Of a stretch of 64,000 bases of DNA, positions 20,782 to 30,400 are shown in pieces. The number at the start of each line of letters is the position of its first letter. Within the stretch, counting starts at the first letter, position 1. Source of the stretch: Solanum dulcamara. Taxonomy: Eukaryota > Streptophyta > Magnoliopsida > Solanales > Solanaceae. The stretch covers positions 36,139,286-36,203,285 of the forward strand of contig NC_077245.1 of NCBI RefSeq assembly GCF_947179165.1. The letters are read 5' to 3'. The position numbers were made by a program, and so were the translations under genes. The notes under the pieces are model-generated. The model ran no database searches, was not told the DNA's origin, and worked only from the letters and a program-made list of their open reading frames with translations.

Positions 20782-23700
20782 TGTTACATCCCATACTTTG
20801 GAACCTTAGAAGGCTTCTTAAGCTTCTCAAGTTTCTGGGAAGGCTCTTAAGTTTCTTAAAAGTTGTTATGTGAGTCGGATAGTTAATAATGCTATCAAAT
20901 AACTCCAAGGAAAGGAGAATGAAATGCTTCATAATAAGGAAGATTGGAAATAAGGTTATAAAAATTTGAAAGGAGTTGGAGGCCGAGAAATGAGTCGTAG
21001 AACTCGATTGACTTGCGTAATCTACAAACTTGGAGGTCTTACGTACTTAAGCTACTCGAGTGCGTGTTGAGACTAAGTCGTAAGGAATACATAGGCTCTT
21101 AAAGTGCGACGAAATTATGAACCCACGAAAGAGAAATAAGGAAACGACGTAGCGAAAGCGAAGCAAGCAGCTGACAAGCAAGTAGGTGACACACTTAGGT
21201 GGGTCCCACGCTGCCACATGGCGGATTTGGGTTGGATGCATAAATGAGGTGGCACCCTAGGTGGATTCCACGTGTCACCCCTAGGGTATGCCACGTGTAA
21301 CCTCCAAAAGTTGGATATATATGCTGAAATTATGACTAAGGAAGTCATTTTTCAGCATCTACACTTAAGGAAAATTGGAGAAAACTTGAGGGAGAGAAGA
21401 GAGAGCTACGGCAGCAGCCAAATAAGGTAAGCCCTCCGTTTTTGATTCGGGAATTAATTATTCAAGGTATACCGCGATTAAATAACGGTGTTTGAACATA
21501 TAAAAATTTATCATTGGGGCAACGAGGAGGTTTTTGTTCTTGTTAAAAAACCCGTTTTTGAATAGGACTGCTGTTAGTAATACGTGTATAACTCCTTTTG
21601 TAAGGCTTAGTTTCGGGTGATTCAAGATGTTTTGGAAAGATATTTCATAGGGATACAACTTTCATGTAGACGCTACAACCCAGTGTTGCATTTCTCTACT
21701 CCAAAAATGGTGGTGAAGCTTGGGGGAGTTGCTGTCTAGATTGTGCTTTGGAAATCCTACACGGACAGCTGTGAGTATTTTGGGCATATATTTTCGTACA
21801 AAATTGCTGTAGGGGTAATTCAAAATTGTTTGAGACCTTGATACACATGTATATAACTTTAATTGAGGTCACAAATCTTTTTTCCCTCAATTACCCCTCC
21901 AAAACTAAGCGACAATATAAGACAGTGGGCTGCCCAGATTTCGCGTTTTGATATGTTTTGGCGGGTAAGGTAAGGCCTTTCCTTTTAAATTGGAGTTTAT
22001 GGTGTTGTTATATAGGGTATTTTACGTTGTGTAATTGGCTGGAAATGTGAAAATATGATAAATATGCTGGACGTCCGAAATAAACTAAATTGGAGTCGCT
22101 ACAAGTGAATTGTCGTCGAAATAAAGTGTCGTTCTTGTGAGTTGTTGCCGCAGGGGTGTAATATGTTGTTGAAGGGCCTAAATATGTTCTAATGTGGGTT
22201 AGGGTGCTTCTGGTTGAATCCACATGACCCCTTGTGGCGTATAATTAAAGGCGTTACAAAATAAAGTCTAGACGCCCTATTGTGATACCGTATTTTTGAA
22301 TAAGTCATTTGGAGTTTATGTTGTATATTGTTGGTATGAATTGCTGCAGGTTGTTGTTGTTGGTTGGCTGAAGGTATTAGGGACCTAATTGGAAATTCGG
22401 ATAGGGCACATTATAGGGGAGGTGCTGTCCAATTTTCGTCGACGCCTTAGCGAATAACAGAAATAGTCGAGGAAACGACTAAGGAAATATACCCCATTAA
22501 TACTAAGGTGTAACCTAAGATGCTGGAAGGTTAAGAAGGGTTGATACTCATATTGCTTTTATGTTACTTAGGTTTAAAGGACGACGAGACGAACAGGATA
22601 AAAAGTAACCCATAACAGGTATGTAAAGTTATTCCTTCTTTTGGCATATTTTGGTATAAGTATGTAAAGCTAACGTTTCTTTCTTTTGGCATGTTTTGGC
22701 ATACGTATGTAAGGATTATACTTTCTTTTAGCATTTCTCTGACATAAGTATATAAAGATAATATTCCTTTTCGGCATGGATTTTAAGAAACAAGTATATA
22801 ACTTTCATATGATTTTAAAGAAATTCCTATTCGTAAAGCCTCTAGAATGGCCAACTTCTCAACTTCCAAAAGATATTTTGTTATGCCTTGATATGTGTAT
22901 ATGATTCCCAAAAGTTTGATTTTGATGTAACCCATAGTAACTTTCAAAAGGTACTTGATATGACCCTTGTCTGGATTTTGAGTGATAGTTTATTTTGAGT
23001 ATTCCATCAAGTCTCAAATATGATTTAAATTGCATTTGGTTTCTCACTACTCCATTCGTGGATGCCTCAATACTTCTTTCACCGAGCCTGGGCCAGGTTT
23101 TGTTATCGTGCATACTTTTTACATTATTCGCCGTGCCCCAACGTGAGGGGGTAGGTACGACCTATACATGGGTTTGATTTGTGGAGTTATGATGTGCCAT
23201 GTACACCTATGATATGATATGGTCTAATATGACCATCTGATATGATATGATCCGTTACGGAGATATTCCCTACTCTGGAGTTATGATGTGCTGTGGCGCT
23301 AGTGACGGGGCGGCGACCACATTCTGTATTTGTTCACCGAGTCCCATAATGGGACCGGATATGGCATATGGTTCTCTGCATACATTATCTGTGGTTATGA
23401 AAAGAATTTTTGTATTCTGGATAGTTTGCTCATTTTTGCACCTTCTGTTTTGGTAATGGCTTTACTAGTTACAGTCTATGCTTTATATACTCAGTACATA
23501 TATCGTACTGACCCCCCGTTCTCTGGGGGGCTGCGTTTCATGCCCGCAGGTACATATGTTCATTTTGGAAGTCCGCTTGCTTAGGGTTTCCACTCAGCGA
23601 TGTTGGGAGCGCTCCACTATTCCGGAGCATAACTTTTGATGCTGGTCATTTGATATGTATATATTTATTTGTCCAGGGGTACGGCGGGGGCCCTGTCCCG

Positions 23701-24016
23701 CCATATGTTGTTGTTACCATTCTTAGAGGTCTGTAGACATATGTGTATGTGGGTTATTTGTAAGTTTGGTTCAGTTGTGCTCACCCGACGTATTGTAAAT
23801 GTTTTCGTGGTATGGCAGCCTCGTCGGCTCGCATGCCCTTTCCTATCATGATACAGGTGAATGAGGCTACAGGTTTATGAAAAAAAAGTTTTTGACCCAT
23901 TGGGGTTTGTGTATGGTATCACATCACACACGGTTCAACTTAAGGGTAACTAATATATACGCATAAAGGGGTCCAGGTCGGACCCCAGTCGCGGCCCATG
24001 GGGTTGGGTCGTGACA
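20782..24016 (+). mobile_element. 3' LTR of element B
   Basis: TGTTACATCCC...GGGTCGTGACA, followed at once by AGAAT. It is colinear with the 5' LTR; the clearest indel is loss of about 15 bp near 21,965 relative to 17,034-17,050. CCCCCC...GGGGGG lies at 23,512-23,530. Confidence 0.92.
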
Positions 24017-24021
24017 AGAAT
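24017..24021. repeat. Target-site duplication, right copy, of element B
   Basis: AGAAT, identical to 15,845-15,849. Confidence 0.95.
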
Positions 24022-24123
24022 TGGTTCATCGGTCCATGAAAAGGGTCAAAATAATTCAAGAGAGTTTGAAAATCACATAAAGTTGTCAAAAGTCCTATAT
24101 TGAAGTTAGGCGAAGAGACATAA
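24022..24123 (+). pseudogene. Gypsy integrase relic, 3' portion (resumes after element B)
   Basis: The frame reads LVHRSMKRVKIIQESLKIT, then SCQKSYIEVRRRDIR. In intact relatives this follows directly on the GPEL-type sequence that precedes 15,849. This shows the integrase was continuous before B inserted. The relic stops at about 24,123, where LTR C sequence begins. Confidence 0.88.
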
Positions 24124-24169
24124 GGGTGCTAAAGTGATGAACACTCAACAATGTCTCATAATTAAGAGC

Positions 24170-25580
24170 CTAGATGGTCTTTTTCAAAACAATACCCAAC
24201 GGATTTGGTCGGGGTCGAACCTTAAGAACTGGTATATGGGACTCTTAATCAAGTGATTGAACAATCCAAACAAGCTAGCAATTATAGTTCCCAAGAAATA
24301 ATAATATATAAAATTATGGGTTTTAGCTGTCAACTATAAATTATCACTAATAAGTATTGCAAATAGGGATTTAATAATAATGTTGTATAATAGGATTGGA
24401 AACGACAAAAGGTGTATACATAACGATTGCATTTTAACTCGAATATTCTAAGATTAACCCTAACAAAATAGATTAGTACATGAATAGCATTTGGTCTAGG
24501 CAATATTTTGATATTCTCCCAAACTATAAAGTTTATGTCCATTGATTTTTTCGAAAAACCACTACCCTTTTAAACAAAAAAGCAAACATTGCTTGAGTAG
24601 ATAGACTATCCCTAGCTCACATCAATAAATGAGAAATTACTCAGATTATCCCATCCCTTAGTTAAATCATCCATAGAATTATTTCAACAAGTCCTCTCTT
24701 TTGAGTCTTACCCAACTCTATTTTGTTTTCCCAAGCCAAAATGAGTTAAAGAGATTAATCAATGCTTAAACCTCTGATTTTAAGTTACAACTTCAAGAAA
24801 ATAATAGATCTATATAATACAATCAATTTTAGGAAAGATTAATCAAACTGCATTTGGGGTTTTACACCCCTATCAATCACACACACTCCTATCTATAAAT
24901 TTAGCTACTCATACAACAAGAAATACATACAATACCCATAAAGAAAATCTGAATCCAAGACTTGGAGTATACAATATTGAAGATTTATTTCTTTTTCTAA
25001 GTTAAGAGTTCTCGAGTATGAAGATGAAGGTTCTATTTCTCACTCTAGAAACTTATCTCTACACTTGGATAAAGTCGGATTATTACAATAATGAGAATGG
25101 AAAATAATTGCACATATCCCTATTTTGGTCCTTGGAATCTTCCAAAGGAAGCACTAATTTCCATAAATGCAGTTTTGGTCATCAGCTTCCACATCGAGAA
25201 TTGTGTTAGACTAAAAACCACCAATTCACCATTGTGAGATGCCTGTTGCTACTTCACTTCAACCTTCACTGCTTGCAGCAGATTTTGTGCTAGGATCGGC
25301 AAAACGCCAATCGTCTATTGTGTGACACCAATTGTAACGTAGACACCAATTTAGTTTGCTCCAATTCAGCTAGTGAGATGTCTGTCAGCTTCGTTGAGAT
25401 GCCAGTTCCTTCGTCGGCGCACTTTAATGGTTTTTTGCTCCAAATCCTTTTAACTTTCATTTTCTAAGGAATGCCTTAACATAAGAGAACCAAGTCAAAA
25501 AACCACTTCGATCAACATTAAAACATGATAATAATTCAAGAATTTGAGTCTAATGAGTTGGTAAAATACCAACTCATCAA
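24170..25580 (-). mobile_element. LTR C, minus strand (approximate boundaries)
   Basis: On the minus strand it starts with TGATGAGTTGGTATTTTACC just after a GAGGATCAATAATAATTCAAG-type purine/leader end. It finishes near 24,170-24,200 at GGTTCGACCCCGACC. The terminal 350 bp resembles 35,880-36,249 (GGTCGGGCTCGAACCACAA there). It contains a module of GAGATGCC/GACACCAAT motifs at 25,230-25,430. AT-rich, no ORF of note. Confidence 0.55.
25553..25577. repeat. Perfect hairpin at the start of LTR C
   Basis: Arms ATGAGTTGGTA and TACCAACTCAT (11 bp each) flank an AAA loop. A second, outer pair ATAATTCAAG / CTTGAATTAT (about 25,530-25,540 and 25,591-25,600) could extend the foldback. Confidence 0.8.
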
Positions 25581-25953
25581 ATCACCAAACTTGAATTATT
25601 ATTGATCCTCAAGAAAAACACTCACTAAGCATAAGATTCAAGCTAATTTGCACCCAAGATAAGATTTTCACAATCACATACTTGACTTAACAAATGAACA
25701 CAAATAAAAGAATTAAATAAAATAACTCTAAGAAATGCACCACTCACCATTGGTTCCACCATTACTAGTTCGACAAAGGTTTAAACAAAAATCTTTTAAA
25801 GCATCATTTTGGGACAGTCTATTCACCAAGCACAAGTTCAAAACATCTCAAATCATTGGCATCAACCTTCTTAGTTTGCCTAATTATTCATGCGAGCCTA
25901 TCACATTAATGCAACTCAATTAAAATCAAGCCATCAGTATACATATGAAGCAT
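25581..25953. other. Interior-side flank of LTR C, no gene
   Basis: AT-rich sequence upstream (minus sense) of LTR C, including the likely purine tract. A 62-codon frame at 25,735-25,923 shows no recognisable motif. Probably 3' untranslated interior of the C element. Confidence 0.35.
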
Positions 25954-26214
25954 TGTAAGACTCTGGAAGTTGAATAGTCAAAACAAAGGGAAAAAGTTTG
26001 GAAAATGGATTGGGACAGAGTCTATGACTCAACCTACGAGTCATAGAAACTTCTACGAGTTGTAGGAGAGACTCGTAGAGTTGGTGCTGATGGTTGGAAG
26101 TATGGTTAAGTCAGGAGGTGAGTCTACGAGTTAGTTGATAACTCATAGAGGTAATGACGACTTGTAAAACCAAGTTGTTGATGCAGGGTTTGAGTTTCTG
26201 CACATAACTTTAGA
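25954..26214 (+). mobile_element. Truncated LTR of family D
   Basis: It begins TGTAAGACTCTGGAAGTT, nearly the D LTR start at 28,897 and 61,403. It contains an ACGAGTCATAG/CTACGAG contrast module (26,020-26,165). It ends where a minus-strand RNase H relic starts. Confidence 0.65.
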
Positions 26215-28012
26215 AATCTTACCTCATACACGTCAGAACACAAGAAACGAACATTCTTCTAAGTTAATCTAGTCAAAGGTTCTACTATCAAAGAAAACCC
26301 CTCCATAAATCATCTCTAGTAGCCTACTAAATTGACAAAAGTTCCAACCTCAGTAAGAAAAGTGGGCCTATCCTAATCACATTTATGGATATCTTCACCT
26401 GATCTACCATAATCCCATCCTTGGACACCACGTGCCCCATGAATGTCATAGAATCAAGCCAAAATTCACACTTAGTGAATTTGGCATATAACCATTGGTC
26501 TCAAAAGGTCTTGATTACAATTCTCAAATGCTGCTCACACACGCAAAATAGACTAAGATGATGTCGGTGAACACTATCATAAAAGAGTCCAAATAAGGCC
26601 TGACACATAGTTCATAAAATCCATAAATGATTTTAGGGCATCAGTCAATCCAAAAGACATGATGAAGAACTCATAATGGCCGTATTGAGTCCTAAAGGCA
26701 GTCATAAGGAGGTGTTCCACCCTAATCCTCAATTGGTGGTAGCCCAATCTCAAGTCCATCTTAAAAAACACCGCTACTCCCTAAAGCTTGTCAAATAAGT
26801 CATCAATCTGCGGCATAGGATACATGTTCTTGATGGTCACCTTGTTCAACTATATATAGTTAATGCACATACACAAGTTACTATCTTTCTTCATGAATTA
26901 GACAGGAACACCCCAATGAGACACACGTCTCACTGGTTCTAATAAACCCCTAACTTAGAAGGTCCTGGAGATGCTCTTTAAGCTCTCTCAACTTAGCTGG
27001 AGCCGTCTAATAAGGTGGAATAAAAATAGGTTGCATACACGACTCCACATCAATGCAAAAAACAATATTACGATTAGGAGGAAGACCAAATTGGTCAATA
27101 GGAAACACATCAGGATACTCTCTAATTACCAAAATTGACTCAAGAGATAGAATGTTCGCCTAGTATCATGAGCATAAGCAATATATACAAGACATCCCTT
27201 TCCTACTAATCACCATGCCCTCAGAAAAGAGATCACACCCCTAGGCATATGACTAATACTACCCATCCAGATAATTAGAGGAATGCCCGACATGCATAAC
27301 GTAACAGTGTTGGAGAATTAATCCAAGACCGCATGATGTGAATATAACTAATCCATGCCTAGAATAAAGTTAAAGTCTACCATTTCCAATATAATCAAGT
27401 CTTCCCTAGTGTCATACCCTAAGATAGTCACCACATAGGACCAATACACTCGATCCACTACTAAAGAATCACCTACGGGGGTAGCTACATTCATACGCAC
27501 AGGAAAAGGCTTACAAAATACATCTTTGGCTTCCCCAACAAAGCATGCATATGACATCCAACTCGACCACCTGAACTGCTTGAGTGAGGACCACCTCGAG
27601 CATTCTGAAGACCACCCATACTGCTCGGATGACCACCCATAGTCGATTGAACCAGATCCCTGGGGTCTAAACCTAGTGACCCTAATGACCCTATTGTCTA
27701 TAAGGTCAATCCCTACGGCAATCTGTTGCAAAGTGGCCAAACTCGACGCACTTATAAAATCCCTACTAGAACTGACTTACTTAGACAACTCGGCTTAACA
27801 TAACTAACTGCCTTAACCTGAATGACCAGAGTATGTACCTTGAGAAGTCTAGACCAGAGCCGAATTTATCTGACCACTAGCACATATAATAATGCCACTA
27901 TCTGTAAGCTGAAGAGCTGCCTGAATTGGTTTTGTAAACTAAAACTAGTGTGGGTAACCTCTACCCAAAACCCCCCTATAACAAGACTAATACCCGCTGA
28001 AGCCACCTTCTA
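26215..28012 (-). pseudogene. Gypsy gag end-protease-RT-RNase H relic
   Basis: On the minus strand, 27,740-27,348 gives the protease part. Its N-side reads like the zinc-knuckle-to-protease linker; DSLVVDRVYWSYVVTILGYD and FNFILGMD follow, with GMDWL-type family motif. Then [35 protein letters not shown] (26,771-26,577), [20 protein letters not shown] and [10 protein letters not shown] (about 26,480-26,400), then RGFSLIVEPLTRLT near 26,250. Relatives have [10 protein letters not shown] at this place. The YVDD catalytic box region is disrupted. Multiple stops and shifts; it ends against the D LTR fragment. Confidence 0.8.
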
Positions 28013-28019
28013 GTATCCA

Positions 28020-28640
28020 AATTGCTCTTTTTGAAGCCTTGAATGGGAGAACGTCTAGGTCCCCGGTGGGATAGTTTGAAGCATGTGAAATGGCATTGAT
28101 TGGTCCCGATTTAGTGATGGATTATATGTAGAAGGTATGACTTATAAGGGAGAGGTTGAAGATGACTCAAAGTCTTCAAAATTCCTATTCATATGTTTGG
28201 AAAAAAGAGCTTGAATTTGAGGTGGATGAATGGATTTATTTGAAGGTATGTCCCATGAACGGTGTAATACATTTTGGTAAAATCAAAAAATTGAGTCCTA
28301 CGTATGTTGGACCTTATGAAATATTAAGATGTGTCGGCAAGGTGGCTTATGAGTTAGATTTACCATTTGAGTTTGCTATGGTTCATCTGGTGTTTCATGT
28401 ATGAATGTTGAGAAAGGTTGTGGGTGATTCAAATTCTATTGTTCCATTGGAAGATGTGAGTGTTGAAGATAACTTGACTTATGAGGAAGTTTTGGTGGAA
28501 ATTTTAGGCCGGCAAGTGAAGGGATTAAGGAACAAAGAGGTTACGTCCTTCAAGGTTTTGTGGAGAAATTAATAAGTAGATAGTGCTATGTGGGAAGCGG
28601 AGGCGGATATGATGTAATGATAACCGTATCTTTTTCCCTC
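28020..28640 (+). pseudogene. Integrase C-terminal (GPY/F and chromodomain-side) relic, family D
   Basis: It reads IALFEALNGRTSRSPVG, GPDLVMDYM, RLKMTQSLQNSYSYV, then the 82-codon frame at 28,156-28,404 with YLKVCPMNGVIHFGKIKKL, SPTYVGPYEILRCVGKVAYE and LDLPF. MLRKVVGDSNSIVPLEDV, LTYEEVLVEILGRQVKGLRN, and FKVLWRN with AMWEAEADMM follow after a TGA and double stop. The GPY/F motif (VGPYEI) is intact. It abuts the minus-strand relic head-to-head at 28,012-28,020, so the element was rearranged. Confidence 0.85.
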
Positions 28641-28872
28641 TACTCAAGACTAAGCTAGTAAATTATTCTTATTCAAAGCAATTAAACTCCTACGTATTTA
28701 GTTCTTCCAATGTCATTCTATGCATACATGTTCATAAAGATTGGCTTTAAGTCATGTTTTATGTTAAGTTGAAAATGTCATGGTCTATGTATTTTTAAGG
28801 TGTCATTATATTCATATTGGGTTGCTAGTCCTCTTTCCGTGACCTTTGTATGCTAGTTGAATCTTATTCAAG
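28641..28872 (+). other. 3' untranslated interior of element D
   Basis: Non-coding sequence between the pol stop and the purine tract. It is alignable to 58,030-58,275 in element E (for example GTTGGGTTGCTAGTCC in both), showing D and E are related. Confidence 0.55.
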
Positions 28873-28896
28873 GACGAATGTTCCCAAGGGGGATTT
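28873..28896 (+). promoter_or_regulatory. Polypurine tract of element D
   Basis: GACGAATGTTCCCAAGGGGG followed by ATTT and the LTR start TGTAAGACC. The GACGAATGTT signature is shared with A, B and E. Confidence 0.75.
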
Positions 28897-29500
28897 TGTA
28901 AGACCCTGGAAGTTCGAAAGTTGGAACCACATATAATTTCTCGTAATGTTACTAACCTAGACACATTGATGGAAACATTCAGAACCTATAACTACCCAAC
29001 CCTTCAAATTCCCATCCTATTCTAATTCATTCCCAAAATTTCCCTAAGACAAATTCAATCAATTCTCTCAAAGTTCTCTCATACACTCAAGATAGGGTTT
29101 CAAGAGCAATCTATTTCTTTCTCCATTTCTATGTTGATTTCACCAAGGTATGTAGGGATTTATCCATAGGTTCCTTTCACCCATAGAGTTCCATGTTTTT
29201 CTCAAAAGTTCTCTTCAATTTTAATTATTTTCTAACCCTAATTTTGATGAATTGCATTGGGGTTTTTCATTTACGTTTTTAATTTTTATTAACGATCATT
29301 ATAATAATGATTATACATTACTTTCTTGATTTCAAGTTGAATTATAAATGCACAAGCATGAAGCTATTTTCAATGGTTATTTACATAAACTATGATTATG
29401 AGGTTTAATAATTTCAAAGAAAGCTCTTATGAATAGGTTGACATGCATGATTGAATGATGAAAGTTACAATGATGATAAACTATGATCCAAGAAATTTAG
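28897..29500 (+). mobile_element. 3' LTR of family D (5' portion; end not determined)
   Basis: It starts TGTAAGACCCTGGAAGTTCG directly after the purine tract. It has a splice-donor-like CCAAG|GTATGTAGGG at 29,147/29,148, corresponding to AAG|GTATGTGGG in E (54,866). The sequence fades into unclassified AT-rich DNA by about 29,500, so the LTR is probably truncated. Confidence 0.65.
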
Positions 29501-29999
29501 CTTTGATTTTTAAAAAATTTTAAGCACGCTCTCCTTTCAACATTACGAGCAAACTCCAATAGTTTTTAACACTAAATTTCAAGCCAAAAATAAAACCATT
29601 TCCTCCGTCTTCAAGCTATGAAGAACATCAAGAACAAACCCCAATTTAAATCTTCACTAAATCACCCCAAATTTGAAGAGTAGTTCCCCTCGACATTGAG
29701 AACAAACTCATATCCTTAAAACCTACATAAACAAGACCTACTTGAAATTTCTTCAAAGTTTCAAAGCTCCAAGCTCCTTTAACTGAGAATTCTTATTATA
29801 AACACCAAATCACTGGAAATTTTAAATATATTCTCAACAAACACTAGGGGGGCATGAATCTAGTTTCATAAACAACAGCAATAAAAACACGAATCAAAAT
29901 ATATATATTTTTTGAAAATGTGGGGAAATTTTCATTTTTTTCTTGCAAACCAAGACTAGCTTTGTAGTAACAAATATATCGCGTGCTCTAATATAAAAT
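29501..29999. other. AT-rich sequence, no gene
   Basis: No frame or motif is recognisable. Its distal part could be the leader of a minus-strand copia-like element whose LTR would lie at 30,000-30,400. Confidence 0.3.
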
Positions 30000-30400
30000 G
30001 GTACAAGATCGAAATGCAGAAAATGAAAGAAACCCTAAAATCTTACAAGGAAGTAAAATATAGAGGATAGACACAAGCAAGAAACTAATTGGCAACAATA
30101 TATATATTAAAGGTAAAGCCTCCAATTAAGAATTCAAACAAGCACTTAATCTATAAAGACACCCTCGAGAGGAATGGTCCTCAAGCAAGAAATCCCATCA
30201 ACATTTCCTAACAACTATGGCCTTAACCTTAAACTCTATTAAGAGTTACTCCCAATTCATGAGAATTCTTCATAGCAAAATAGTGTAAGTTCAATGGAGC
30301 TATTCTCAACTATTTATAGACTAAGCTAGCTATTACATAAATTCCCTTAATTAAATAATGGTCTTATTAAGCGTGAGGGCTTGTACTTAAGGAATAACCA
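30000..30400 (-). mobile_element. Possible copia-like LTR fragment, minus strand
   Basis: On the minus strand TCTATAAATAG (30,310-30,320) looks like a TATA box. About 310 bp further, a decayed PBS-like TTATATTAGAGC (about 29,986-29,997) follows a CA dinucleotide. The spacing fits a compact LTR, but no coding sequence supports it. Confidence 0.3.

Larger units (their letters stand above)
15850..24016 (+). mobile_element. Element B: complete non-autonomous long-LTR (LARD-like) element
   Basis: It is 8167 bp: 5' LTR 3250 bp, interior 1682 bp, 3' LTR 3235 bp, flanked by perfect AGAAT duplications. About 80% of the element is LTR. The two LTRs differ by scattered substitutions and a few small indels, so insertion is fairly recent compared with its surroundings. 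It has a PBS and a purine tract but no gag, PR, RT or IN frame. It belongs to the same superfamily as A, X and G. Mobilisation must have been by proteins of an autonomous relative. Confidence 0.92.
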
